Assembly: GCF_003259845.1 (NCBI RefSeq)
Contig: NZ_QLMJ01000004.1
Span: forward strand, 434,001-498,000
Origin: Actinoplanes lutulentus
GTDB lineage: Bacteria > Actinomycetota > Actinomycetes > Mycobacteriales > Micromonosporaceae
Reading direction: 5' to 3'
DNA length: 64,000 bases
Of this stretch, positions 8,207-16,497 are shown piece after piece. Position 1 is the stretch's first letter. Each line of letters starts with the position of its first letter. The notes beneath the pieces are model-generated. The model searched no databases, was not told where the DNA came from, and saw nothing but the letters and a program-made list of their open reading frames with translations. The position numbers were made by a program, and so were the translations under genes.

Positions 8207-8377
8207 TCACTGCACCAGGGATTTCGGCAGGAGGACGATCTGCCTGGCCGGATCCACCACCATCTCAGGCGGCTGTAGATCCTCTATCCGCGGTAACTCA
8301 TCGTCGCCCACGCTCGGCTCTCCCGGGCCGTCCTGCGTGGTGAATTCTGCGTAATTCTCCGGGTTGAAATCGCTCAT
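8207..8377 (-). CDS. Small acidic protein downstream of the FAD oxidoreductase
   Basis: This 56-residue, strongly acidic protein starts MSDFNPENYAEFTT and ends with a short hydrophobic run (QIVLLPKSLVQ). Its ATG lies 5 bases after the stop of the oxidoreductase gene, with a weak GGGGTG Shine-Dalgarno formed by that gene's last codons, so it is probably translated from the same mRNA. I do not recognise a family. No signal peptide, membrane helix or metal motif is evident. Its size and coupling suggest a small accessory protein, but a spurious frame remains possible. Confidence 0.45.
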   Translation of the reverse strand: MSDFNPENYAEFTTQDGPGEPSVGDDELPRIEDLQPPEMVVDPARQIVLLPKSLVQ

Positions 8378-8382
8378 GATGG

Positions 8383-9648
8383 TCACACCCCTACATGGGC
8401 GCCGAGTGCGGACAGTACCGCTCCGGCGGTGCGCCAGCCGCCGGCGAGCGCGCCCTGGATTGACGGGCTGTCGCGATGATCACCCGCTACGAACAGGCCG
8501 TCGCCGAGGGCGACCGGCTTTCGGAGGCGGGATTGCGGCACGCGGGCCGCGGGGAGGGCGTACGGCATGCTGATCACTTCGAGCAGCTGCCAGTCGTCGG
8601 TGGGCACTCCGTAGATGCGGGACAGCTCGACCCGGATCACCGTCTCGGAGGCGCTGGACGGTGCTGAGACGCCGACGACGGTGGCCGCGATGAGGCTCAT
8701 GCCGCCGGGTGCGTATTCGGGCGCCGCGTTGCTCATCACGACGGTGTTGGCGATGATTTCGCGCCGGTCGCCGTCGAGGAGCAGGATCGGCTCGTCGATG
8801 GGTGCGCGCGGCGCCCCGAAGTAGAAGGTCGTGAGCCCGTGCACGTCGGGTCGCGCGATCCGGCCGCCGAGCAGCTCGGAGGCGTGCAGCGGGTCGGTCG
8901 CGACGATGATGGCCCGGCAGTGGATCTCTCCGGCCTCGGTGACGACCATGCCCCGGCCCAGCGACAGCGTGCGGGCACCGATCAGCAGCTGCGGGAACGG
9001 CAGCGGCCCGGCGATGGCGGCGGGCAGCGCGGCCATCCCCGCCGAGGGCACACCGAGCCGGCCGCGGGTGAAGGATCGCAGCGTCATCGCGGCGACGTGG
9101 CTGGAGGTGTCGAGGCTGCGGTCGCCGAAGACACCGGAGAAGAACGGCCGCAGGACCTCTTCGATCATCCGGTGCGAGAGGCCGGCGTTGCGCAGCATCT
9201 CCTGGGTGGTGATCTCCGGCATGTCGAGCAGCTTCGCGGCGGGCACTGTCGCGCACCGGGTCGCGAGTGCGGCGAACTTCAGCCGGTCGGCGAGACTGCC
9301 CACGCCGGAGAGCAGGGTCTTCGTGGTGGTGAGTGGCTCGCGCAGCGGGTTTTCCAGGCGATGCAGCGAGCTGCCGCGGCGCACCAGCACACCGGACGTG
9401 AAGTACCGCATGTCCAGCGCGTCCACGTCGACGAGCGCGGGCAGCAGCGGATAGGCCGTGTTGATCGTCTGGAACCCTCGATCCAGGTGCCAGCCGTCGA
9501 TGACGTCGGTGGCGACACGCCCGCCGATCCGATCGCTCGCCTCGACGAGAAGCCATTCGACCCCGGCGCGATCGAGCCTGCGGGCAGCCGCCAGCCCGGC
9601 GAGCCCGCCGCCAACGATGACGACGTCCACCTCAACCGGCTGCGACAT
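8383..9648 (-). CDS. FAD-dependent oxidoreductase (amine oxidase / protoporphyrinogen oxidase-like)
   Basis: This 421-residue flavoprotein starts with the Rossmann dinucleotide motif VDVVIVGGGLAGLAAARRLD, then the E of LLVEASDRIGGRV binds the FAD ribose. The family's GG motif follows. Near the C-terminus LFVAGDHRDSPSIQGALAGG closes the FAD site. Such enzymes oxidise amines, carotenoid precursors, porphyrinogens or similar substrates; this sequence does not fix the substrate. ATG 9648 is preceded by GAGGTGG at good spacing. The frame is open about 40 codons further upstream, but those codons do not match the family. It sits alone between two tRNA genes and is followed by an acidic 56-residue ORF. 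No signal peptide is present, so it is cytoplasmic. Confidence 0.85.
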   Translation of the reverse strand: MSQPVEVDVVIVGGGLAGLAAARRLDRAGVEWLLVEASDRIGGRVATDVIDGWHLDRGFQTINTAYPLLPALVDVDALDMRYFTSGVLVRRGSSLHRLENPLREPLTTTKTLLSGVGSLADRLKFAALATRCATVPAAKLLDMPEITTQEMLRNAGLSHRMIEEVLRPFFSGVFGDRSLDTSSHVAAMTLRSFTRGRLGVPSAGMAALPAAIAGPLPFPQLLIGARTLSLGRGMVVTEAGEIHCRAIIVATDPLHASELLGGRIARPDVHGLTTFYFGAPRAPIDEPILLLDGDRREIIANTVVMSNAAPEYAPGGMSLIAATVVGVSAPSSASETVIRVELSRIYGVPTDDWQLLEVISMPYALPAARVPQSRLRKPVALGDGLFVAGDHRDSPSIQGALAGGWRTAGAVLSALGAHVGV

Positions 9649-9840
9649 AACCACCTCACATGCTGCATTCAACGCGGAACTCAGCGTAACCGGGCAGACG
9701 TGCCCGAGGAGGCGAAAGGCCAGGCAAGGCAAGACCATCAAGATCAAGAGCCTGCTTGGGTACGCGTAAAGCACGCACCAGTCGGATAACCGTCAGCACA
9801 CAGGGCCGGGCCTGGGGTTATACAAGAGTGCAGACGACAG

Positions 9841-9870
9841 AAAACCCCAGGCGAGTGATCGCCTGGGGTG
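9841..9870 (-). terminator. Terminator of tRNA-Asn
   Basis: On the minus strand a perfect 10-bp stem (CCCCAGGCGA / TCGCCTGGGG) with a 4-base loop is followed by TTTT (complement of 9841-9844). It lies 9 bases past the tRNA-Asn 3' end. Confidence 0.85.
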
Positions 9871-9878
9871 ATGTGTGG

Positions 9879-9951
9879 CTCCCCGAATTGGACTCGAACC
9901 AATAACCTGCCGGTTAACAGCCGGCTGCTCTGCCAATTGAGCTATCGGGGA
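9879..9951 (-). tRNA. tRNA-Asn (GTT)
   Basis: This 73-base cloverleaf on the minus strand has acceptor TCCCCGA paired with TCGGGGA and discriminator G. The D-arm contains AGCTCAATTGGCAGAGC, the anticodon loop reads CTGTTAA (GTT), and the T-arm contains GGTTCGAGTCC. CCA is not encoded. A clear terminator follows. Confidence 0.95.
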
Positions 9952-10150
9952 TCGTTCCGTTCCTCGCCGCCGGGTTTCCCTGGCAACGGAGAACAGACTA
10001 CATGACCATCCGGGGTCCTCAGCAACAGGGATACCCACCCCGACAGGGCGACATCCGGGAAACCGGCTGAACGGGAGTATCGCCCCGACAGGATGGGTAT
10101 GCACCACTCGTAAGACGCACGCGCGTCAACGAACGGAAGGAGCCGCCACC

Positions 10151-10477
10151 ATGCGCGGAAAGCTGATGTTCCTCACGGGTCTCGCGGCAGGCTTCGTCCT
10201 GGGCACCCGTGCCGGCCGGGAGAAGTACGAAGAGATCCGGGCCAACGCTCAGAAGATCTGGGAGAACCCCACGGTGCAGGAGGCGGCCGGCGTCGCACAG
10301 GCGCAGGCCAACAAGCTGTACACCGAGGGCAAGGACAAGATCCAGGCGTCCAAGCTCGGAGAGAAGCTGAGCACCACCGGCACGACGTCCAGTTCCACGA
10401 GCACGACCGACGAGCTGCTGGCCCCCAGCGACTCGCTCGCCGGGTCGAAGGGCACCAGCACCGGTACCACGTACTGA
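10151..10477 (+). CDS. YtxH-like membrane-anchored protein
   Basis: The 108-residue protein opens with MRGKLMFLTGLAAGFVLGTR, a single glycine-containing membrane helix, followed by the RAGREKYEE signature of YtxH-domain proteins. The rest is a polar helix and a Ser/Thr-rich tail with TSSSTST-type low complexity. YtxH-type proteins are small, often stress-induced membrane proteins without an assigned enzymatic activity. GGAAGGAG lies well placed before the ATG. The gene stands alone between tRNA-Asn and a convergent gene and is closed by a strong hairpin 26 bases after its stop. The N-terminus most likely sits in the cytoplasmic membrane with the long tail inside, but the topology is inferred. 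Confidence 0.8.
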   Translation: MRGKLMFLTGLAAGFVLGTRAGREKYEEIRANAQKIWENPTVQEAAGVAQAQANKLYTEGKDKIQASKLGEKLSTTGTTSSSTSTTDELLAPSDSLAGSKGTSTGTTY

Positions 10478-10503
10478 GGTACCGCTAGCCAGTCAAACGT
10501 CGC

Positions 10504-10537
10504 CCGGGCCGCCCCGCACTGTTGCGGGGCGGCCCGG
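10504..10537. terminator. Strong bidirectional hairpin between convergent genes
   Basis: A perfect 15-bp GC-rich stem (CCGGGCCGCCCCGCA at 10504-10518 with its complement at 10523-10537) closes a CTGT loop. It lies between convergent gene ends at 10477 and 10562. There is no U-tract, as is common in actinomycete terminators. Confidence 0.75.
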
Positions 10538-10561
10538 CGGCATTTCACGGCACCAACTACC

Positions 10562-11566
10562 TCAGCGGGATGAGAAGGCCGCGTCGAACGCGGCCGACGG
10601 CGCGTCGAACGCCAGCTTTCGCACGAACTCGAGCGCCTCGGGCGCCCCGACCAGACGGTCCATGCCGGCGTCCTCCCACTCGATGGAGAGCGGCCCCGCG
10701 TACCCGATGCTGTTCAGCGCCCGGAAGCAGTCCTCCCAGGGAACGTCGCCGTGCCCGGTGGAGACGAAGTCCCACCCGCGCCGCAGATCCGCCCAGGGCA
10801 GGTGCGAGGCAAGCCGCCCGCGCCGCCCGTCGCCGGTGCGTACCTTCGCGTCCTTGCAGTCCACGTGGTAGATCCGGTCCTTGAACTCCAGGATGAACCC
10901 GACCGGGTCGAGGTCCTGCCAGACGAAGTGCGACGGATCCCAGTTGAGCCCGAACGCCGGCCGGTTGCCGATCGCCTCCAGTGCCCGCCGGGTCGTCCAG
11001 TAGTCGTACGCGATCTCGCTGGGGTGCACCTCGTGCGCGAACCGGACGCTCACCTCGTCGAAGACGTCGAGGATCGGGTTCCAGCGGTCGGCGAAGTCGG
11101 CGTACCCACGGTCGATCATCGAGACGGGCACCGGCGGGAACATCGCGACGGTGTGCCAGATCGACGATCCGGTGAAGCCGACGACCGTACGCACACCGAA
11201 GCGTGCCGCGGCGCGCGCGGTGTCCTTCATCCGCTCCGCCGCCCGCTGCCGGACGCCTTCCGCCTCGCCGTCGCCCCAGATCGAGGCGGGCAGGATGTCC
11301 TGGTGCCGCTCGTCGATCGGGTGGTCGCAGACGGCCTGCCCGACCAGGTGGTTGGAGATCGCGAAGCACTTCAGGTTGTGCTTGGCGAGCTGCTCGTGCT
11401 TGCGATCGAGGTAACCATCCTCGTTGAGCGCCCGGTCAACCTCGAAGTGGTCGCCCCAGCAGGCGATCTCCAGACCGTCGTATCCCCACTCCGACGCGAG
11501 CCGGCACACCTCCTCGAACGGCAGGTCAGCCCACTGGCCGGTGAAGAGTGTGATGGGTCGTGCCAT
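10562..11566 (-). CDS. Sugar phosphate isomerase/epimerase-like TIM barrel
   Basis: This 334-residue protein belongs to the xylose isomerase-like / AP endonuclease 2 barrel superfamily. Its N-terminus has [20 protein letters not shown]. The metal-binding positions are recognisable: [10 protein letters not shown] (Asp, His), YHVDCKDA (His, Asp), STGHGDVPW and LSIEWED (Glu near the end). These enzymes use a divalent metal to isomerise or epimerise sugars or keto-sugars in carbohydrate catabolism. The exact reaction is not set by sequence. The ATG has an upstream GAGGG. It lies beyond an EboE-like gene, in the same direction as the dehydrogenase and sugar ABC operon, so a role in the same sugar pathway is plausible but unproven. 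Confidence 0.8.
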   Translation of the reverse strand: MARPITLFTGQWADLPFEEVCRLASEWGYDGLEIACWGDHFEVDRALNEDGYLDRKHEQLAKHNLKCFAISNHLVGQAVCDHPIDERHQDILPASIWGDGEAEGVRQRAAERMKDTARAAARFGVRTVVGFTGSSIWHTVAMFPPVPVSMIDRGYADFADRWNPILDVFDEVSVRFAHEVHPSEIAYDYWTTRRALEAIGNRPAFGLNWDPSHFVWQDLDPVGFILEFKDRIYHVDCKDAKVRTGDGRRGRLASHLPWADLRRGWDFVSTGHGDVPWEDCFRALNSIGYAGPLSIEWEDAGMDRLVGAPEALEFVRKLAFDAPSAAFDAAFSSR

Positions 11567-11775
11567 GGTCCCTCCTCGTGGCTGGTGATGTGGCCACGAG
11601 ACGTGGCCGCGTTACCGGCCGGCGAGGGAGACCGGCCCACGAGGGCGCGCCACAACAGACGGCGTTTCGATGCCGGAACGGATCTGCGCATCCACCCCGG
11701 CCCGCGCGTCGCAGCGGTGCCTCTCCCCGGACTCTACGGCGGCAGCACCGCCCGCGAAAGAGCAAGAAGAGCGGA

Positions 11776-12699
11776 TCAGGGCGCGGTGCAGGGTTGCTGC
11801 TCCGGCACCAGGCCGATCGCTGTCAGCTCCTCCAGGACGTACGGGAGATCCGCCGCCCCCGCCGGGGTGTCGACGTCCACGTACTCGGTCCGGGCCGTGT
11901 CGGCGGCGAGCAGGTGCCGCAGTATCGGCTGCCAGTCGGAGGCCGGGTCGGTGATCCGGGCCGTTATGACGGAGAGGCCGGCGTCGGTGATCCGGTCGAT
12001 GCCGGCTTCCGGGTCGGGCCAGTCGCGGATCACGGTGGCGAGGTCGAGGCAGACGCCGAGCCGGTCCTTGTCGACCCGGGTGAGCGCGGCGACCGTCGCC
12101 TCCGGGCTGTCCAGCACCAGGCCGGGTCCGGGCTCGAAGCCGCAGCGGACCGCGCGGCCGACTCGCCAGGCGAGGTCGGCCAGCCCGCCGGAGAGGCGGG
12201 AGATGTGCCGGGCGCCGGCTTTCTGATGGTTCTCGTCCCACTCGGCGGCCGGCCCGAGGCCGCAGGTGGCTATCGCACCGCGGACCTCCTCGAAAGGCAG
12301 CAGGTCGACGAGGATCCGGGCCAGGGCGAGGGTGTGGCGCACCCGGGACGGCGTGCTCCAGTCCCCCGGGCTCCGGGGGTCGCTCTCGACATCATCCGCT
12401 GTGGTGTCCTCGCCGCCGCCCTCGGCGTCGGGCACTCCGCTCAGCGTGACGACCTCAAGCCCTTTGGCGTCGAGCTCGGCGCGCAGCCGGGTGCGGGCGC
12501 GCCCGTCGTCAGCGAGGGCGGCGGCGAGAGGGTACGAGAGCCGCAGGGCCACACCGAGCAGCCCGGTCCCGAAATGGGTCCGCAGCTCGCCGGCCGCGGC
12601 CTCGAGCCGCTCCAGCCCATCTGTCGGCGTCTCCGCGTGGACTAGGCTGATGCCGCAGCTCAGGTGCACGATCCGGCCGGAGGGATGGCGCAGCCGCAT
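11776..12699 (-). CDS. EboE-like sugar phosphate isomerase/epimerase family protein
   Basis: This 307-residue TIM-barrel-type protein opens MRLRHPSGRIVHLSCGISLV, followed by the LGLGL-like strand and KGLEVVTLSG that mark the 'metabolite traffic protein EboE' group. EboE belongs to the ebo cluster, linked to moving prenylated or other metabolites across membranes in algae, cyanobacteria and some actinomycetes. A GGGGAGGAAATTG leader before ATG 12699 fixes the start; an upstream in-frame ATG at 12744 lacks this. The expected eboA, eboB, eboC, eboD and eboF partners are absent here. Instead the neighbour is another isomerase-type barrel. It may act as a sugar isomerase in the nearby catabolic block rather than in an ebo pathway. 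Confidence 0.65.
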   Translation of the reverse strand: MRLRHPSGRIVHLSCGISLVHAETPTDGLERLEAAAGELRTHFGTGLLGVALRLSYPLAAALADDGRARTRLRAELDAKGLEVVTLSGVPDAEGGGEDTTADDVESDPRSPGDWSTPSRVRHTLALARILVDLLPFEEVRGAIATCGLGPAAEWDENHQKAGARHISRLSGGLADLAWRVGRAVRCGFEPGPGLVLDSPEATVAALTRVDKDRLGVCLDLATVIRDWPDPEAGIDRITDAGLSVITARITDPASDWQPILRHLLAADTARTEYVDVDTPAGAADLPYVLEELTAIGLVPEQQPCTAP

Positions 12700-13229
12700 C
12701 AATTTCCTCCCCGGACGAGGTCTCCCGTGCAGGTGCACGTGCATCCGCTCGTGCTAACGCCTCCAGTATGGACCATCCGGCGACCTGTCTCGGATCGGCC
12801 GCTGCCACGCCACCGGGTTGTCATCGTCGCCTCCATCCGTGGAATGCATGTCCTCGGATACGAGACTGCGTCACATGACGGATCACCGGCACACCGGCCG
12901 TGCGACATCCTGACCGGCCACAACATGATCTAAAACAGACCAGTAAATTTACCGACGCCAATGCCTCCGACCCGGGTGACCAGCGAGTAGCTTTTGTTGT
13001 CACGCACCGGAAGGGCATAGTCGGACAGCCGTATTGTTCATACTCTGAACAAACGGACATGCAACGACCGGCTGCTCGTGCGTTCGGCGCGTGCCACGCG
13101 CCGGTGCGGATGCACAGGGGATCCCCGTACACCCGCACCGCCCGTCGCGGACGGCCGGCGCGGGGCGCAGCCACGCCGTCCCTCGCCGCCCCCGACGGGA
13201 CGTCATCGGCTCTGAGCAGCCGTTACCTC
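12700..13229. other. 530-bp spacer without a supported gene
   Basis: Both flanking genes run leftward, so this holds the promoter of the EboE-like gene and the 3' region of the dehydrogenase gene. It includes a relatively AT-rich patch (12920-13060) with a perfect inverted repeat at 13034-13052. No frame on either strand looks like protein. Confidence 0.5.
13034..13052. promoter_or_regulatory. Inverted repeat, candidate operator
   Basis: TTGTTCA (13034-13040) and TGAACAA (13046-13052) form perfect 7-bp arms around a 5-base spacer, 19 bp in all, typical of a dimeric regulator site. It lies about 335 bp upstream of the EboE-like gene and in an AT-rich patch. No regulator can be assigned. Confidence 0.4.
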
Positions 13230-14420
13230 TCAGCCCTGCACGGGCTCCAGGACGGTCTCCACCTCGGCCCAGGAGCCGTCGGCGGCAGACCGCTCGACCG
13301 CATCCAGAACCAGCTGAACCTGCAGCGCGTCGGTGAACGACGGCGCCGGCGGCCGCCCCGCCGCGATGTCCTCGATCAGGTCACGGACCTCATGGGTGAA
13401 CGAGTGTTCGTACCCGATCGCGTGGCCCGGCGGCCACCAGGCGGCCAGGTACGGGTGCTCCGGCTCGGTGACCAGGATCCGGGTGAAGCCCTGCTCGGTG
13501 CTCTCCCGGGTGCCGTCGTAGAACTCCAGTTCGTTCATCCGCTCGAAGTCGAAAGCGAGCGAGCCGAGCGCGCCGTTGAGCTCGACTCGCAACGCGTTCT
13601 TACGGCCGGTGGCGAACCGCGTCGCCTCGTACGTGGCGACCGCTCCCCCGTCCAGCCGGGCCAGGAAGAGTGCGGCGTCGTCGACCGTCACGTCCCCGAA
13701 CAGGGTGCCGTTGGCGGACGCCGCCAGACCCGACGACTCCGACGGCAGTGGGCGGGATCGGACGAACGTCTCGGTCAGCGCCGACACCGCGCTGATCGAC
13801 TGCCCGGTGACGAACTGGGTGAGGTCGACGATGTGCGCGCCGATGTCACCCAGCGCCCCGGAACCGGCGATCTCCTTGCGCAACCGCCAGACCAGGGGGA
13901 ACTCCGGATCAACGATCCAGTCCTGGAGGTATTGCGCCCGGACGTGCCGGATCGCACCGATCCGTCCGGACGCCACCAGGTCCCGCATCAACGCGACAGC
14001 CGGGACCCTGCGGTAGTTGTAGCCGCACATTGCGCGTACCCCATGGGTCTGGGCTTGGGCCGCGGCCGCGGCCATCTCTCTCGCCTCGGCCACCGAGTTG
14101 GCCAGGGGTTTTTCGCAGAGAACGTGCTTGCCGGCGGCGAGCGCCGCGAGCGCGATCTCGGCGTGGGTGTCACCCGGCGTGCAGATGTCGACCAGATCGA
14201 TCTCGTCGCTCTCCACCAGGGCACGCCAGTCGGTGGTGTGGTTCTCCCAGCCCAGGCGCACGGCGGCGCGTGCCACCTGGTCCGTGGAGCGGCCGCACAC
14301 CACCGACATCCGCGCCCGCAAGGGCAGATCGAAAGCGTGGTTGACGGTTCGCCAGGCCTGCGAGTGCGCGGCCCCCATGAACGCGTAGCCGACCATGCCG
14401 ACTCGCAGGTCCTGCGACAT
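13230..14420 (-). CDS. Gfo/Idh/MocA family NAD(P)-dependent dehydrogenase
   Basis: This 396-residue oxidoreductase has an N-terminal Rossmann domain (VGMVGYAFMGAAHSQAW) and the family hallmark HVLCEKPLANS, with the catalytic Lys, at about residues 100-110. The C-terminal alpha/beta substrate domain includes GALGDIGAHIVDL, with the Asp and His expected near the substrate. Members oxidise or reduce hydroxyls of sugars, inositols or their derivatives with NAD(P). It is the last gene of the run ROK regulator, ABC ATPase, permease, binding protein, dehydrogenase, with 11 bases between it and the binding-protein gene. It probably acts on the imported sugar. Inositol or an aminosugar derivative are options; the sequence alone does not decide. 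Confidence 0.88.
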   Translation of the reverse strand: MSQDLRVGMVGYAFMGAAHSQAWRTVNHAFDLPLRARMSVVCGRSTDQVARAAVRLGWENHTTDWRALVESDEIDLVDICTPGDTHAEIALAALAAGKHVLCEKPLANSVAEAREMAAAAAQAQTHGVRAMCGYNYRRVPAVALMRDLVASGRIGAIRHVRAQYLQDWIVDPEFPLVWRLRKEIAGSGALGDIGAHIVDLTQFVTGQSISAVSALTETFVRSRPLPSESSGLAASANGTLFGDVTVDDAALFLARLDGGAVATYEATRFATGRKNALRVELNGALGSLAFDFERMNELEFYDGTRESTEQGFTRILVTEPEHPYLAAWWPPGHAIGYEHSFTHEVRDLIEDIAAGRPPAPSFTDALQVQLVLDAVERSAADGSWAEVETVLEPVQG

Positions 14421-14431
14421 GCTGCCCCCTC

Positions 14432-15469
14432 TTAGAACCCGAGCTTGGCGTACTGTGCGGCGTTCTCCTTGGTGATCGTCTCGGAGGCGAGCGTGATCTC
14501 CTTCGGCACCTGGAGCTCCACCAGGTCACTCATGCCCTTGCCCTGGGCGATCAACCGCGCCAGGGAGATCGCCGAGGAGGCCATCGAGGGGCTGTAGGTG
14601 ACCGTCGCCTTGAGCACGGTGTCGTCCGCCGTGATCGCGTCGATGGCGGACTTGGCGCCGGCGCCGCCGACCATGAAGAACTCGCTGCGGTTCGCCTGCT
14701 TGATCGCGGCGAGTACGCCGACGCCCTGGTCGTCGTCGTGGTTCCAGAGGGCATCCATCTTGGGCAGCGCCTGGAGCAGGTCGGTCGCCGCTTTCTGGCC
14801 GCCGTCGATGGTGAAGTCGGCGGGGCGGCGGTTGGCGACCTTGAAGCCGTAGACGGCGAGCGCGGTGTTGAAGCCGTCAGACCGTTCCTGGGTCAGCTCC
14901 AGCGAGTCGATGCCCGGGATCTCGCCGATGATCGGGTTGCTGACGCCCTTGGCCTTGAGCTGCTCGCCGATGTACGACCCGGCGGCCAGCCCCATCCCGA
15001 AGTTGTCACCCTTGATCTGGAGCCGGTACGCGTCCCGCGAGGGGAACGCCCGGTCCAGGTTGACCACCGGGATGCCGGCCCGCATGGCTTCCTCGGCGGC
15101 CGAGTTCAGCTCCTTGCCGTCGTGCGGCAGCATCACGATGATCGTCGGCTTCTCGGCGATCATCGTGGCGAGTGCCGCACGCTGGGCCGCCGCGTCCGAG
15201 CCGGCCTCGGTGACCTTGAGCTCGACGTCGGAGTACTGCTGAGCCTGTGCCTTGGCGTTGTTGGTGATCGCGGCGATCCAGCCGTGGTCGGCGGCCGGAG
15301 CGGTGAAGCCGATCACCACCTTGTCGCCGGGCGCCGCGTTCGCGTCGCCGCTGTTCTGGTTGACCTGAGCAGGGGTACCGGTGTCGTTGCTGGTGCAGGC
15401 GGTGAGCAGGGCGCCGGCGCCGACGGCAGCGCCGCCGAACAGAACGCGCCTACGGGACAATGAGGACAT
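14432..15469 (-). CDS. Sugar ABC transporter substrate-binding lipoprotein
   Basis: The 345-residue precursor starts MSSLSRRRVLFGG, a twin-arginine-like signal, and ends its signal with the lipobox LTAC (Cys25), so the mature protein is a surface lipoprotein. The body follows the periplasmic-binding-protein type 1 / RbsB fold, with KVVIGFTAPAADHGWIAAIT at the first strand and IPVVNLDRAF in the hinge area. It delivers sugar to the permease and ATPase encoded just upstream. GGGAG lies 5 bases before ATG 15469. An in-frame ATG at 15484 overlaps the permease stop but is less well placed. Ribose, xylose, rhamnose or inositol are possible ligands; ligand choice cannot be read here. Confidence 0.88.
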   Translation of the reverse strand: MSSLSRRRVLFGGAAVGAGALLTACTSNDTGTPAQVNQNSGDANAAPGDKVVIGFTAPAADHGWIAAITNNAKAQAQQYSDVELKVTEAGSDAAAQRAALATMIAEKPTIIVMLPHDGKELNSAAEEAMRAGIPVVNLDRAFPSRDAYRLQIKGDNFGMGLAAGSYIGEQLKAKGVSNPIIGEIPGIDSLELTQERSDGFNTALAVYGFKVANRRPADFTIDGGQKAATDLLQALPKMDALWNHDDDQGVGVLAAIKQANRSEFFMVGGAGAKSAIDAITADDTVLKATVTYSPSMASSAISLARLIAQGKGMSDLVELQVPKEITLASETITKENAAQYAKLGF

Positions 15470-15480
15470 TATTGCTCCCG

Positions 15481-16497
15481 TCATCGTTTGAATAGCTGCG
15501 TGAGCGACTGATAGCGGAACTGCTGGACCAAGACCGCGGCGACGATGATGCCGCCCTTGACCATGTTCTGAACTTCGGTGGAGAGGTTGTTGATCGCGAA
15601 CAGGTTGGTGATGGTGGAGAACACCAGCACCCCGAAAAGGGCGCCGACGATGGTTCCGCGGCCGCCGCTGAGCAGCGTGCCGCCGATGATGGCCGCGGCG
15701 ATCGCATCGAGCTCGTACAGGTTCGCCATCGCGGCCTGCGCGCTGGTCGCCTGCGAGGTCAGCATGATCGCGGCGATGCCGCAGCAGAGGCCGGAGAGCA
15801 TGTAGAGCAGCAGGGTCTGCCGCTTCACGTTGATGCCGGCCAGCCGTGCGGCCTCCGGGTTGCCGCCGACGGCGACCGATCGGCGGCCGAACGTCGTGCG
15901 GTTGAGCAGCACCCAGCCGGCAGCGACCACCGCGGCCAGGATGATCACGAGCAGCGGGATCCCGACGATCTTCGTGGTGGCGATGCCGTTGATCACCGAG
16001 CTCTCGGAGATCTGGGTCTGCTTGCCGGAGATCTGCGCGGCGAGGCCCCGGGCCGCCACCAGCATGGCAAGCGTCGCGATGAAGGGAACAAGCCTTCCGT
16101 ACGCGATGAGGACCCCGTTGACCAGGCCGACACCGAGACCGACGGCGAGAGCCGTGAAGATCATGCCGACGGCGCCGAAGCTCTGCGTCGCGACAGTGGT
16201 GCACCAGACCGCCGCGAGCGCGATGATCGCCCCGACCGACAGATCGATGCCGCCGCCGATGATCACGAAGGTCATCCCGACCGTCACGACACCGATCGCC
16301 GACGCCTGCTGAAGAATCGTCAGGAAGTTGTTCCGTACCCAGGTCGGGTCGCTGTACAGCTCCGGCCTGGTGATGATTCCGATGATCACCAGAATCACCA
16401 GGACGGCGACCAGTCCCAGGTTGCGAATCGTGCCCTCGTCGAGGCGGCGGCGCTCGCGGCCGGCTCGCGTCTCGGCGGGTGCCGTTTCAGTTGTCAC
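15481..16497 (-). CDS. Sugar ABC transporter permease (RbsC-type)
   Basis: This 338-residue integral membrane protein has about 8-10 hydrophobic helices and the RbsC/BPD_transp_2 signatures: GGIDLSVGAIIALAAV near residue 80, and GGTLLSGGRGTIVGALFG near residue 270. It forms the dimeric channel through which the binding protein's sugar passes, driven by the ATPase encoded upstream. Its start overlaps the ATPase stop by 4 bases, and the binding-protein gene follows 11 bases later, so the genes are one translationally coupled operon. The N-terminus is Arg/Glu-rich and cytoplasmic. No damage is seen. Confidence 0.9.
   Translation of the reverse strand: MTTETAPAETRAGRERRRLDEGTIRNLGLVAVLVILVIIGIITRPELYSDPTWVRNNFLTILQQASAIGVVTVGMTFVIIGGGIDLSVGAIIALAAVWCTTVATQSFGAVGMIFTALAVGLGVGLVNGVLIAYGRLVPFIATLAMLVAARGLAAQISGKQTQISESSVINGIATTKIVGIPLLVIILAAVVAAGWVLLNRTTFGRRSVAVGGNPEAARLAGINVKRQTLLLYMLSGLCCGIAAIMLTSQATSAQAAMANLYELDAIAAAIIGGTLLSGGRGTIVGALFGVLVFSTITNLFAINNLSTEVQNMVKGGIIVAAVLVQQFRYQSLTQLFKR

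Noticed and set aside
10751..12226. Long plus-strand frame through the isomerase and EboE-like genes
   Set aside because: Antisense shadow of two well-supported minus-strand genes.
12900..14435. Long plus-strand frame opposite the Gfo/Idh dehydrogenase
   Set aside because: Shadow of the dehydrogenase gene; no motif of its own.
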